Below are positions 7,555 to 16,920 of a DNA stretch of 43,608 nt, in pieces. The position numbers and the translations under genes are program-made. How positions within the stretch are numbered: position 1 is the first letter of the stretch; every line of letters starts with the position of its first letter. Source of the DNA: an alpha proteobacterium SCGC AAA015-N04 (GTDB lineage: Bacteria; Pseudomonadota; Alphaproteobacteria; Puniceispirillales; Marisalimonadaceae); the NCBI GenBank assembly GCA_000383115.1, contig KB910523.1, forward strand, positions 11,367 through 54,974, in the 5' to 3' direction. Below the pieces are notes generated by a model that saw only the letters and a list, made by a program, of their open reading frames with translations, did no database searches and was not told where the DNA came from.

Positions 7555-10197
7555 ATGATGGACAAAAGGTTTGATTCTAATTACATAGAAAACAAATGGT
7601 ATAAAAGATGGTTAAAAAGTGGTGCTTTTGCGTCTAATAGTCAATCATCAAAAGAACCATATGTTATAATGATGCCACCTCCAAACGTAACTGGTTCGTT
7701 ACATATTGGTCATGCTTTAACATTTACTATTCAAGATATATTAATAAGATTTCATAGAATGAAAGGACTAGATGTTCTCTGGCAACCAGGAACTGATCAT
7801 GCTGGAATAGCTACTCAAATGGTTGTTGAAAGAGAATTAGCAAAATCTAATTTAACACGACATGGTTTAGGTAGAGAAAAGTTTGTTGAAAAAGTTTGGG
7901 AGTGGAAAGAAAAGTCAGGCGGTGAAATTACAAATCAATTAAGGGCTTTAGGAGCGTCACCAGATTGGGAAAAAGAACGATTTACAATGGATGAGGGATT
8001 ATCAAAAGCCGTAAATTCTGTATTTGTTAAATTATATAAAGAAGGATTGATTTATAGAGACAAGCGATTAGTTAACTGGGATCCTAAGCTATTAACAGCT
8101 ATTTCTGATTTAGAAGTTGAGCAAAAAGAAGTTGAAGGAAAATTTTGGTATATAAAATATCCAATTGAAAATAGTGATGAATTCTTAACAATTGCTACTA
8201 CCAGGCCAGAAACCATGTTAGGAGATACAGCTGTAGCTGTAAATCCTGATGATGTCAGATACACTCATCTAAAAGGTAAATATGTAATATTGCCAATTTT
8301 AAATCGACGTATACCAATTATTTTTGATAGTTATTCAAATCCAGAAAAAGGTTCTGGAGCTGTTAAAATAACGCCAGCTCATGATTTTAATGATTTCGAA
8401 GTTGGGAAAAGACATGATTTAGATATGATTAATATCTTTGATGCTAATGCTTCGATAAATGAAAATGGTGGAGAAGATTTCAAAGGGTTAGACAGATTTG
8501 AAGCTAGAAAAAAAGTTTTAGAGATTTTAAAAGCCCAAAGTTTATATATTAAAGAAGAGAAAATTGTACATACTGTTCCTCATGGAGATAGATCTAACGT
8601 AGTTGTGGAACCGTGGCTTATGGACCAATGGTATGTTGATGCATATAAATTAGCTCAACCAGCTATCAAAGCTGTTAAAGAGAAAAAAACTAAATTTGTT
8701 CCTGCAAATTGGGACAAAACATACTTTGAATGGATGAACAATATTCAACCATGGTGTGTTTCTAGACAATTATGGTGGGGTCATAGAATACCTGCCTGGT
8801 TTGGGCCTGATAATAAGATTTTTGTAGAACATAACCAGTTAGACGCTGAAAGAGCAGCAGATTTGCATTATGGAAAAAAAGTTAAACTAATACAAGATGA
8901 AGATGTATTGGACACATGGTTTTCATCAGCACTTTGGCCATTTTCAACCTTAGGATGGCCTGATAACACAAAAGAACTAAAGAAATATTATCCAACCAAT
9001 GTTTTAGTAACTGGCTTTGACATAATTTTCTTTTGGGTGGCTCGTATGATGATGATGGGTATGCATTTTATGGATGACGAGGTTCCATTTAAAGAAGTTT
9101 ATATACACGCTCTAGTAAGGGATGAGAAAGGTCAAAAAATGTCAAAATCAAAGGGTAATGTACTAGATCCTCTTGATTTATCTGTCAAATATGGTGCTGA
9201 CTCATTGAGGTTCACTCTTACTGCAATGGCCGCTCAAGGAAGGGATATAAAATTATCAGAAGAAAGAATTGCAGGATATAGAAATTTTAGTACAAAAATA
9301 TGGAATGGATGTAAATTTCTTGAATTTAATGAATGCATTTCAGAACTAGACACTGATCTCAATTCTATAAATTTACAAATCAACAAATGGATAATTGAAA
9401 ATTATAATCAACTTAATTCAAAAGTTACAAAATCTATAGCTGAATACAAATTTAATGATGCTGCAGATGCCTTGTATCAATTTATTTGGAGAGATTATTG
9501 TGATTGGTATATAGAGTTTATCAAGCCTATTTTGAATAATGCTAAAGATATTGAATCGCAAAAAGAGACTAAAAGTGTTGCTATTAAAATTATGAAAAAT
9601 GTTTTATTAATGTTACACCCAATAATGCCATATGTGACAGAAGAAATTTTTGAAAACTTGTTTAAATCTAATAAGTTAGTAATGTCATCTTCATGGCCAA
9701 GATCAATTGAAACTGAAACTTCATTAAAAAATGGAATAGCTCTTACAATTGATATTGTGTCTGCGATAAGGTCAATTAGAGTTGAAAAAAATATTCCAAA
9801 TAAATCTAGACCTACAATTTTACTTAAAAATGTAAACCAAGAAAAAAAGTTTTTAATTGAGGAGAATAATAATTTAATCCTTAATTTAGCAAAATTAAAT
9901 CAGATAAAATTTTTATCTGAACAACATGAAGAAAATGAAAAATCTATTGTTACAACTGTTGATGAGATAATTTTAATGATACCAACAGATGGACTAATTG
10001 ATATAAAAGCAGAAAAAAATAGATTGAGTAAAGAGCTTGAAAATATAACCAATGAAATTGAAATAATAGAAAAAAGATTAAACAACCCTTCATTTATAGA
10101 AAAAGCACCAAAAAAAGTTATAGAGGATGTGAAGACTAAAAAAACAGTATTTGATCATAGAAAATCAGAAATTAATAAGGCCTTATTAAATTTATAA
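7555..10197 (+). CDS. valS: valyl-tRNA synthetase
   Basis: Class I aminoacyl-tRNA synthetase charging tRNA-Val. The 880-residue protein has the HIGH motif (residues 50-53, in PPPNVTGSLHIGHALT), the CP1 editing domain (ATTRPETMLGDTAVAVNP and GSGAVKITPAHDFND), DQWYVDAYK, FDIIFFWVARMMMMG, the KMSKS motif (528-532), a tRNA-anticodon-binding domain (DYCDWYIEF) and the ValS-specific C-terminal coiled coil (Glu/Lys-rich, about 815-880). Two adjacent ATGs (7555 and 7558) could both serve as start. A 7-bp AT-rich inverted repeat at 7533-7552 precedes it. Confidence 0.97.
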   Translation: MMDKRFDSNYIENKWYKRWLKSGAFASNSQSSKEPYVIMMPPPNVTGSLHIGHALTFTIQDILIRFHRMKGLDVLWQPGTDHAGIATQMVVERELAKSNLTRHGLGREKFVEKVWEWKEKSGGEITNQLRALGASPDWEKERFTMDEGLSKAVNSVFVKLYKEGLIYRDKRLVNWDPKLLTAISDLEVEQKEVEGKFWYIKYPIENSDEFLTIATTRPETMLGDTAVAVNPDDVRYTHLKGKYVILPILNRRIPIIFDSYSNPEKGSGAVKITPAHDFNDFEVGKRHDLDMINIFDANASINENGGEDFKGLDRFEARKKVLEILKAQSLYIKEEKIVHTVPHGDRSNVVVEPWLMDQWYVDAYKLAQPAIKAVKEKKTKFVPANWDKTYFEWMNNIQPWCVSRQLWWGHRIPAWFGPDNKIFVEHNQLDAERAADLHYGKKVKLIQDEDVLDTWFSSALWPFSTLGWPDNTKELKKYYPTNVLVTGFDIIFFWVARMMMMGMHFMDDEVPFKEVYIHALVRDEKGQKMSKSKGNVLDPLDLSVKYGADSLRFTLTAMAAQGRDIKLSEERIAGYRNFSTKIWNGCKFLEFNECISELDTDLNSINLQINKWIIENYNQLNSKVTKSIAEYKFNDAADALYQFIWRDYCDWYIEFIKPILNNAKDIESQKETKSVAIKIMKNVLLMLHPIMPYVTEEIFENLFKSNKLVMSSSWPRSIETETSLKNGIALTIDIVSAIRSIRVEKNIPNKSRPTILLKNVNQEKKFLIEENNNLILNLAKLNQIKFLSEQHEENEKSIVTTVDEIILMIPTDGLIDIKAEKNRLSKELENITNEIEIIEKRLNNPSFIEKAPKKVIEDVKTKKTVFDHRKSEINKALLNL

Positions 10198-10222
10198 TAT
10201 TAAATGAAAATTGGAGAAAAAT

Positions 10223-12073
10223 ATGAAGAATTCAAAAACAGTTTTAATTGATAAAAACCCTGGAAGAAATTCTCAAACTTTTGGAATTGCAAGAATGTTA
10301 AATACTGACCTTGATTTAATTCATGAACCTTCAATTGGGGTAGTGGGTAATAAGGGAGACTCTCAATGTTATCTTGGAGTCGAACAAAAAGTTAGAACAA
10401 TTCATGAAAAATTAAGATTGAGGATAGGTCAAAATCCAAACGAGATTAGAATGCGATTAGTACAGCCTGAATATACTGTAGCGACATCTGATGGAATAAG
10501 AAATGGCACCAAGGAGATGCGCTATTCGTTAATTGGAAGAGAGGTAACTAATGATACATTATGCGAACATTTAAGCGCTTCGGGTTTAGAAGGTACAATT
10601 GCAGTTGTTGCCTGTGATAAACCACCTGTTGGAACACTGTCTGCAATTTTAGAGCATAATAGACCTGCTATTATAATGTCTGACGGTCCAATAAGACCTG
10701 GCATTGATTCAGTTACTAAGGAACCCTTGGACATTATTTCAAGTTATCAAATTGCAGGTAGTGAAGATGAAGAACTGAAAAGAAGAATTGCATGCGAAGC
10801 TTGTCCTGGTTATGGAAGTTGTGGTGGGATGTTTACTTATAATACTATGCAGACGTTTATTGGTGTTGCAGGTATGCAACCGCTGCATATGGTATCACCA
10901 CCTTCAGACGATAAAAGAAGGTTAGATGTTTTTCCTGACCAACTTATTACTTATTTAGACAATATGGTTAAAAAAGATATTAAGCCAAGGGATATTGTTA
11001 CCAAAGATTCGATAAGAAATGCTGTGATAGTAGCAATGTCTATTGGAGGATCAACTAATGTTATGCTACATGCACCAGAATTAGCTAGAGCGGCAGGATA
11101 TAAAAGTTTTAGTGAAGATATTATGTCTCCAGATGAATTTAATTATTTATCTGAGAGAGTTGTCCCTGTTTTAGTTAATGCAAGACCATTTGGTAAATAT
11201 TCAATGGTTGATATTGATAATGAAGGTGGTGTGCAGGTTTTTATAAAAGATTTATTAGATTCAGGCCTATTGAATGGTAATACATTAACGTGCACAGGTG
11301 AAACGTTAGCTGAACAAGTTGATAGATTAGCTCCTAAGGAACCTGATGGAAGAGTTATATATCCTGTAAAAAAACCTTATAAAGAAACTGGCGGTTTAAG
11401 ACTTTTAGGGGGGAATTTGTCTCCTGAATTCAGCTCTATCCTTAAACTGGCTGGTGTTGAAGGTGGATTAGAAAATAATGTTTTTATAGGAAAAGCTAGA
11501 ATATTTGATGGAGAACAAAAACTTCTTTGGACATTGGAAAATGAACCAGAAAGCTTCAATAATAATGATATGGTTGTGGTTAGGTATGAAGGACCTGTTG
11601 GTGGACCAGGAATGCCAGAAATGCTGGATTCCACCTCCAGAATTACCACTTTGTGCAGAGAAAGAAATATAATTGTAGGATTAATGACTGATGGACGTTT
11701 CTCTGGTGGCTCTGTTGGTCTTGTAATTGGTCATGTTGGACCAGAGGCGGCTATAGGTGGACCTATTGCCCTAATAGAGGATGGAGATGAAATTATAGTT
11801 GATTTAAATAAAAATGAGATTAATTGTTCTCAATTGAATAATATTAATATTTTCAAGTTTAGAAAAAGCAATTGGAAAAAAATTTTTAAATCTAACGGTG
11901 GCTCACATCCTGCTGTGGGTAATGCAGATACGAGATTACTTAATAGAATGAGAAACTCAGCTGTTTCAGCAACTTATGGAGCTGGAATGCATCCTAATCG
12001 AGAACTCTGGGTTCCTAATCCTCGAGGGGTAAAAGATTCAGGCTTTATACCTAAAAATATACATAAATTATAA
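10223..12073 (+). CDS. IlvD/Edd-family dehydratase, divergent (dihydroxy-acid dehydratase-like)
   Basis: Iron-sulfur lyase of the IlvD/Edd family, which dehydrates dihydroxy acids or sugar acids. All three cluster cysteines are present: C49 (GDSQCYLG), C131 (ACDKPPVG, with the metal/carbamyl-Lys pair D132-K133) and C200 (YGSCGGMFTYNTM). D90, GGSTNVMLH and the catalytic-Ser motif GRFSGGS (S494) are also present. The N-terminal third (GVVGNKGDSQCYLGVEQKV) differs clearly from textbook IlvD (NSWNEI..PCN), so the substrate is uncertain: branched-chain amino-acid synthesis or a sugar acid. Extra cysteines lie at 191 and 194. I chose the ATG at 10223 because GGAG sits 6 nt upstream; a TTG at 10211 in the same frame overlaps that ribosome-binding site. 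Follows valS by 25 nt. Confidence 0.85.
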   Translation: MKNSKTVLIDKNPGRNSQTFGIARMLNTDLDLIHEPSIGVVGNKGDSQCYLGVEQKVRTIHEKLRLRIGQNPNEIRMRLVQPEYTVATSDGIRNGTKEMRYSLIGREVTNDTLCEHLSASGLEGTIAVVACDKPPVGTLSAILEHNRPAIIMSDGPIRPGIDSVTKEPLDIISSYQIAGSEDEELKRRIACEACPGYGSCGGMFTYNTMQTFIGVAGMQPLHMVSPPSDDKRRLDVFPDQLITYLDNMVKKDIKPRDIVTKDSIRNAVIVAMSIGGSTNVMLHAPELARAAGYKSFSEDIMSPDEFNYLSERVVPVLVNARPFGKYSMVDIDNEGGVQVFIKDLLDSGLLNGNTLTCTGETLAEQVDRLAPKEPDGRVIYPVKKPYKETGGLRLLGGNLSPEFSSILKLAGVEGGLENNVFIGKARIFDGEQKLLWTLENEPESFNNNDMVVVRYEGPVGGPGMPEMLDSTSRITTLCRERNIIVGLMTDGRFSGGSVGLVIGHVGPEAAIGGPIALIEDGDEIIVDLNKNEINCSQLNNINIFKFRKSNWKKIFKSNGGSHPAVGNADTRLLNRMRNSAVSATYGAGMHPNRELWVPNPRGVKDSGFIPKNIHKL

Positions 12074-12079
12074 AGTTTA

Positions 12080-12865
12080 TTATTCTAAATGAAGCCAAAT
12101 AGGTGTGTGATCGCTGGGTTTTTCTTCACCTCTAGGAGTCTTATCTATACCTACATCAATTAGATTATCAACTATCTCTGGTGAGATTAAAAAAAGATCT
12201 ATTCTTATTCCATTATCTTTTTGCCAAGCTCCACCCTGATAGTCCCAAAAACTATACTCTTTGGCAGTTGGATATTTTATGCGGTAAGCATCAACTAGAC
12301 CAATATTTATTAATTCTCTTAAATGTCGTCTAGTTGTTTCTAGATATAATGCATCATTTTTCCATTTAGATACGTCATAACAATCAATACTCTCTTGAAT
12401 CACATTAAAGTCGCCCCCTAATATCAGAGGTTCATTTGTATCATAAATATCTTTAGTATATTTTGTAAGACGTTTCATCCAACTAATTTTATAGTCATAT
12501 TTAGGACCAGGAGCAGGATTACCATTAGGTAAATATAAGCAAATTATATTTACATCTTTAATTTTTACGTGTAAGAACCTTGCTTGTTTGTCTTCATCAA
12601 TGCTCTCATTATAAAGAGGTAATAATCTAGTAATTTCACTTATTTCAAATTTAGATGCGATCGCAACCCCGTTATATGATTTTTGTCCATTGAATATTAC
12701 ATTATATCGTTTTTGTTTAAAGTCTAATGAAGGAAAATTATCATCAACTGTTTTAGTTTCCTGCATTAAAATAACGTCAATATTATTTTTATCTAGCCAA
12801 CTTAATACATTTGGCAGTCTCATTTTTATAGAATTTACATTAAAGCTAGCTATTTTGAAGGACAT
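12080..12865 (-). CDS. xthA: exodeoxyribonuclease III / AP endonuclease
   Basis: DNA-repair nuclease of the endonuclease/exonuclease/phosphatase fold (ExoIII branch), acting at abasic sites. The 261 residues carry the catalytic set: N10 in SFNVNSIKMR, E36 in MQETK, GGDFNV (D152, N154), GIRID (D223) and the C-terminal SDHTPIWL (D252-H253). Length is normal. It converges on the IlvD-like gene with only 6 nt between the stops, and it follows erpA by 15 nt on the same strand, so the two are probably co-transcribed. Confidence 0.95.
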   Translation of the reverse strand: MSFKIASFNVNSIKMRLPNVLSWLDKNNIDVILMQETKTVDDNFPSLDFKQKRYNVIFNGQKSYNGVAIASKFEISEITRLLPLYNESIDEDKQARFLHVKIKDVNIICLYLPNGNPAPGPKYDYKISWMKRLTKYTKDIYDTNEPLILGGDFNVIQESIDCYDVSKWKNDALYLETTRRHLRELINIGLVDAYRIKYPTAKEYSFWDYQGGAWQKDNGIRIDLFLISPEIVDNLIDVGIDKTPRGEEKPSDHTPIWLHLE

Positions 12866-12880
12866 TGTATTAAATTTATT

Positions 12881-13225
12881 TTAGATAGAGAAACTTGTTC
12901 CACAGCCACAATTTGCTGTAGCATTAGGATTTTGAATTTTAAAATATGATCCTGCTAGTTCTGAAACGTATTCTAGAGTGCTTCCACGAAGAAAATCTAT
13001 AGACACTTTGTCTATTAAATAATCAATTCCACCTTCTTTGAAGATCATATCGTTGTCTTTAGGTTTTTTATCAAATGAGAAATCATACTGAAAGCCAGAA
13101 CATCCGCCTCCTAGTACTGATATCCTAAAATATGAACCCTCTTCCTGTTTAAGTAAAACTTTTACTCTTTCTAAGGCTTCTTTTGATAGGCTAAAGTCTT
13201 GATTGAAATCTTTACTTTCATTCAT
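12881..13225 (-). CDS. erpA: A-type iron-sulfur carrier (ErpA/IscA family)
   Basis: Carrier that inserts Fe-S clusters into apoproteins. The 114-residue protein has the three conserved cysteines: C42 in GGGCSGFQYDF and C106/C108 in the C-terminal NCGCGTSFS. The Gly-rich segment and the NPNATANCGCG ending fit the ErpA/IscA branch. It is divergent from dgt across 74 nt, a layout shared with many alphaproteobacteria. Possible clients nearby include the IlvD-like dehydratase (inference). ErpA versus a generic IscA-like name is less certain than the family. Confidence 0.9.
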   Translation of the reverse strand: MNESKDFNQDFSLSKEALERVKVLLKQEEGSYFRISVLGGGCSGFQYDFSFDKKPKDNDMIFKEGGIDYLIDKVSIDFLRGSTLEYVSELAGSYFKIQNPNATANCGCGTSFSI

Positions 13226-13299
13226 TTAAAAAAAACCTCGTTTAATTTTGAAATTTATTCAAATTGTTTATTTGCAAATTAACATATTTTTATACATAA

Positions 13300-14502
13300 A
13301 TGAATAATTTATTGGAAAATTTTATGTTTGCTAATAATGACAACCGATATTTAAGTCCATTTGCATGTAATAGTTCTGAAAGTAGGGGTAGAATCCATAA
13401 AGATGATACACTTATTCTTGGTAGATCTGAATATCAAAGAGATAGGGATAGAATTATTCACTCTGAAGCTTTTAGAAGATTAAAAGACAAAACTCAGGTT
13501 TTTATTTTCCATAAAGGAGATCATTATAGAACTCGACTAACTCATACCCTTGAAGTATCTCAGATTGCAAGATCAATTGCTAAGGCTCTAAATATTAATG
13601 AGGATTTAACTGAGACCATAGCCCTTGCACATGATCTAGGACATCCCCCTCTAGGTCATAAGGGAGAAGATATTCTGCAAAAAATAATGTCTGATGTAGG
13701 TGGTTTTAATCATAATGAACAATCATTAAGAGTTGTAACAATTTTAGAAAAAAAATATCCAAATTTTGACGGCTTAAACCTTACTCATGAAACTTTAGAG
13801 GGATTAATTAAACATAATGGACCATTTATGGATGTAAAGCAAATTCCACAAACAATTAAGGATATTTGTCTCATATTAGATATTGATTTTAAAACAAACA
13901 GTTCACTAGAAGGTCAAGTGGCAAATATCTCTGATGATATAGCCTATTTGACGCATGATTTTGACGATGGTCTTCGTGAAAAGTTATTTTCTTTAAATGA
14001 TCTTTGTAGAATAGATATTATTAATTATATTTTAAAAAATATCAAAAATAATTTTATCAATATAAAGGATGATATATTAATTCACCAATTAATAAGACAT
14101 CTAATTAGTTATTTTATAAACGATGTTGTATCAAACTCACTAGCAATAATAAAAAAAAATAATTTTAACAATGTGAATGATGTAAGAAATTATGGAAAAA
14201 AAACCGTTAAACTAACCAAAGAAGCTTTATCTTCAATGGAACAAATAAGAAAATTTTTATTTAAAAAAATGTATTATAATGAGTCAGTTGTAAAAAAATT
14301 GAATCAAAATGCACTTATGATAGAAAAATTATTTTTATTATTTATAAAGGATATTCATATATTACCAGAAAGATGGAAATATTATAATGGGGAAATTTTA
14401 TCGGAAATTTCAGAAGAAAAAAAATTAAGAGTTATAGCTGATTACATAGCCGGTATGACTGACAATTATTTAAAAAGAGAATATTATAAATTTTATAAAT
14501 AG
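13300..14502 (+). CDS. dgt: deoxyguanosinetriphosphate triphosphohydrolase-like protein (HD domain)
   Basis: HD-superfamily dNTP triphosphohydrolase that splits dGTP (or other dNTPs) to the nucleoside and triphosphate. In 400 residues: RDRDRIIHSEAFRRLKDKTQ (family N-terminus), H82 in THTLEVSQ, the HD pair H111-D112 in ALAHDLGHPPLGHKGE, and D212/D213 in ISDDIAYLTHD. The mid-portion is Lys/Asn-rich as expected at this base composition. It starts 74 nt from the divergent erpA and is followed after 15 nt by argS, the usual alphaproteobacterial order. Confidence 0.93.
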   Translation: MNNLLENFMFANNDNRYLSPFACNSSESRGRIHKDDTLILGRSEYQRDRDRIIHSEAFRRLKDKTQVFIFHKGDHYRTRLTHTLEVSQIARSIAKALNINEDLTETIALAHDLGHPPLGHKGEDILQKIMSDVGGFNHNEQSLRVVTILEKKYPNFDGLNLTHETLEGLIKHNGPFMDVKQIPQTIKDICLILDIDFKTNSSLEGQVANISDDIAYLTHDFDDGLREKLFSLNDLCRIDIINYILKNIKNNFINIKDDILIHQLIRHLISYFINDVVSNSLAIIKKNNFNNVNDVRNYGKKTVKLTKEALSSMEQIRKFLFKKMYYNESVVKKLNQNALMIEKLFLLFIKDIHILPERWKYYNGEILSEISEEKKLRVIADYIAGMTDNYLKREYYKFYK

Positions 14503-14517
14503 AAAGATTTTAAGTTT

Positions 14518-16251
14518 ATGAATATTTACAAACTTTATTTTAACCATTTGATTAGAGCAGTTGAGAATTTTAAATCAGATTTTAAATATTCTTTTAAAGT
14601 CGAAGACATACTTAAAAAGTTAACTTTAGAACCTCCTAAAAATCCAATAAATGGAGATATGTCCACGAATTTAGCAATGATTTTAAGTAAAGATTTAAAT
14701 TTGAGTCCAAAAATAATAGCAAATAATTTTATGATTTATATATCAAATTTGCCAGATATAGAAAATGTAGATGTGGCTGGTCCAGGTTTTATTAATATCA
14801 AGTTTAAACAACATGTATGGTCAGATTTCATATGTAATCTAATAAATAATACAGAGAATTGGGATGAATTAAAAATCGGCAAAGGAAAAAAAATTAACAT
14901 TGAATATATCTCTGCAAATCCAACAGGACCTCTTCATGCCGGTCATGCAAGAGGTGCTGTTTTTGGAGATGCCCTTGCATCTCTTTTAACTACGGTTGGA
15001 TACTCAGTTATCAGGGAGTACTACATTAATGATGCAGGAAATCAAATTGAAAAATTAGTAGAGTCTTCTTTGTTAAGATATAATGAACAAGTAACAAATA
15101 AATCAATTGATATTCCAGATGGTCTTTATCCAGGTGAATATTTAAAGGAAGTAGGTAAAACTCTTTTTGAAAAGTATGGAGATGAATTGCAACTAGATCA
15201 TAAAGAAAAAGTTTTTGAAAAAGTAAGATCTGTTTCTTTAGAAGTTATAATGGGAATGATTAAAAATGATCTTCTTAAATTAGGAATAGAAATGGATGTT
15301 TTTACAAGTGAAAAAGAAATCATTTCAGGCCATTTATTAGTGGATATTTTAAAAATTCTTGAAAGTAAAAATCTTATTTTTAGTGGCGTTCTAGATCCAC
15401 CTAAAGGTACTGATCCCAAAAATTGGAAAAAAAGAGAACAACTACTATTTAAATCATCTTTGTATGGTGACGATTCAGATAGGGCTCTTAAAAAGTCAGA
15501 TGGTGAATGGACCTATTTTGCAACAGACATGGCTTATCATCTAGATAAAATGAATAGAACCAAAGGAGATTTAATTAATGTTCTTGGCGCAGATCACATA
15601 GGTTATATTCCTAGAATCAGTGCTGCAGTTAATGCTTTATCCAATGGTTCAATATCTATTGATACTAAAGTTTGTGCATTAGTAAACCTTTTGGAAGATG
15701 GAAAACCGATAAAAATGAGTAAGCGAGCAGGTAACTTCGTAACTCTATCTGACATCATAAAAGCTGTAGGTAAAGATGTTGTAAGGTTTATAATGCTGAC
15801 TAGAAGAAATGATCAACCTTTAGATTTTGATTTTAAAAAAGTAATGGAAAAATCAAAAGAAAATCCTGTATTCTACGTTCAGTATGCCCACGCACGCTGT
15901 AATTCTATTTTTAGATCCTCAAAAGTAAAGGAAGAAGAATTGATTTTAGAAAATCCAAAACTATTAGAGGATAATTATGAAATTGAACTTATAAAATTCA
16001 TAGCTCTATGGCCTAGAACCCTAGAACTTGCTGCTAAAAATCATGAACCTCACAGAATTTGTTATTACTTAATTGAATTATCAAGCATTTTCCATAGTCT
16101 ATGGAATAAAGGAAAAGATAATAATATTAAATTTATAGTTGAAGATAATTTAGAATTAACAAATGCAAGATTATCATTAGTGAAAGCAGTTGCTATAACA
16201 ATTAGAAAAGGCTTAAGTATACTCAAAATTGAACCAATTTTTGAGATGTAG
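14518..16251 (+). CDS. argS: arginyl-tRNA synthetase
   Basis: Class I synthetase charging tRNA-Arg. In 577 residues: the N-terminal Arg-tRNA-synthetase domain (LEPPKNPINGDMSTNLAM), the HIGH-type motif as HAGH (140-143, in SANPTGPLHAGHARGAVFGD), the REYYINDAGNQIE region, the KMSKR motif (about 399-403, IKMSKRAGNFVTL) and the DALR anticodon-binding domain (YVQYAHAR onwards). Length and motifs are typical. The next gene begins 4 nt after the stop. Confidence 0.97.
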   Translation: MNIYKLYFNHLIRAVENFKSDFKYSFKVEDILKKLTLEPPKNPINGDMSTNLAMILSKDLNLSPKIIANNFMIYISNLPDIENVDVAGPGFINIKFKQHVWSDFICNLINNTENWDELKIGKGKKINIEYISANPTGPLHAGHARGAVFGDALASLLTTVGYSVIREYYINDAGNQIEKLVESSLLRYNEQVTNKSIDIPDGLYPGEYLKEVGKTLFEKYGDELQLDHKEKVFEKVRSVSLEVIMGMIKNDLLKLGIEMDVFTSEKEIISGHLLVDILKILESKNLIFSGVLDPPKGTDPKNWKKREQLLFKSSLYGDDSDRALKKSDGEWTYFATDMAYHLDKMNRTKGDLINVLGADHIGYIPRISAAVNALSNGSISIDTKVCALVNLLEDGKPIKMSKRAGNFVTLSDIIKAVGKDVVRFIMLTRRNDQPLDFDFKKVMEKSKENPVFYVQYAHARCNSIFRSSKVKEEELILENPKLLEDNYEIELIKFIALWPRTLELAAKNHEPHRICYYLIELSSIFHSLWNKGKDNNIKFIVEDNLELTNARLSLVKAVAITIRKGLSILKIEPIFEM

Positions 16252-16255
16252 ATTG

Positions 16256-16909
16256 ATGAAAAATTACTTAAAGATGTTTTGTATATTTTTTTTAAGTGTT
16301 GGAATTTTTTTTTCAATTAGTCTTTTTGCTTTAAGAATATTTTTTCAAGAAACTGATAATGATAAATTAATAGTTTTAGGTCCAGATAATGAAAATGTTA
16401 CAATTATACCCAAAGATCCGGGTGGAAAAAAAATTTCTAATCTAGAGATTGAAATATTAAATAATAAAAAAGCGCTTATATCTGAAGAAAAAATAAGACC
16501 AAAACAAACTAAACCTGAACTACTACCAATAGAAATAAAAGAAGAAACAAATAAACAAAATAAAAAAATTGAGAATAAATTTGGATCAAATCTTCAAGAT
16601 TCTACTATTATTAAGCCAGTATTAAGACCAAAAAAGAAATATTCTACAAAGAAACCAATAGGTATGTATAGGGTACAATTTGGCTCTTTTAGGGATTTTA
16701 AAAAAGCAAAGGCAGCAATGAAAAGTATGAATAAAAATTATACTGACTTATTATCAGATTTTAAATTAGAAATATTTACTTATGAAACTAATAACAAAGT
16801 TATATTTCATAGAGTATGGACAAATCCAGTAATAAAGATACAAGGGTTAGAATTGTGTAATAAATTTAAAGTTAAAAATATCTTATGTATATTACAAGTA
16901 AGTAAATAA
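16256..16909 (+). CDS. SPOR-domain inner-membrane protein
   Basis: A bitopic membrane protein of 217 residues: short basic N-terminus, one hydrophobic helix (about residues 6-28, CIFFLSVGIFFSISLFAL), a Lys/Glu/Pro-rich periplasmic linker, and a C-terminal SPOR domain (YRVQFGSFRDFKKAKAAM... to the end) that in this family binds denuded septal peptidoglycan. The place between argS and scpA matches the alphaproteobacterial SPOR gene, but nagZ, often found next, is absent. I chose the ATG at 16256; an in-frame TTG at 16229 would overlap argS and has no ribosome-binding site. Confidence 0.87.
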   Translation: MKNYLKMFCIFFLSVGIFFSISLFALRIFFQETDNDKLIVLGPDNENVTIIPKDPGGKKISNLEIEILNNKKALISEEKIRPKQTKPELLPIEIKEETNKQNKKIENKFGSNLQDSTIIKPVLRPKKKYSTKKPIGMYRVQFGSFRDFKKAKAAMKSMNKNYTDLLSDFKLEIFTYETNNKVIFHRVWTNPVIKIQGLELCNKFKVKNILCILQVSK

Positions 16910-16920
16910 ATGAGGTAATA

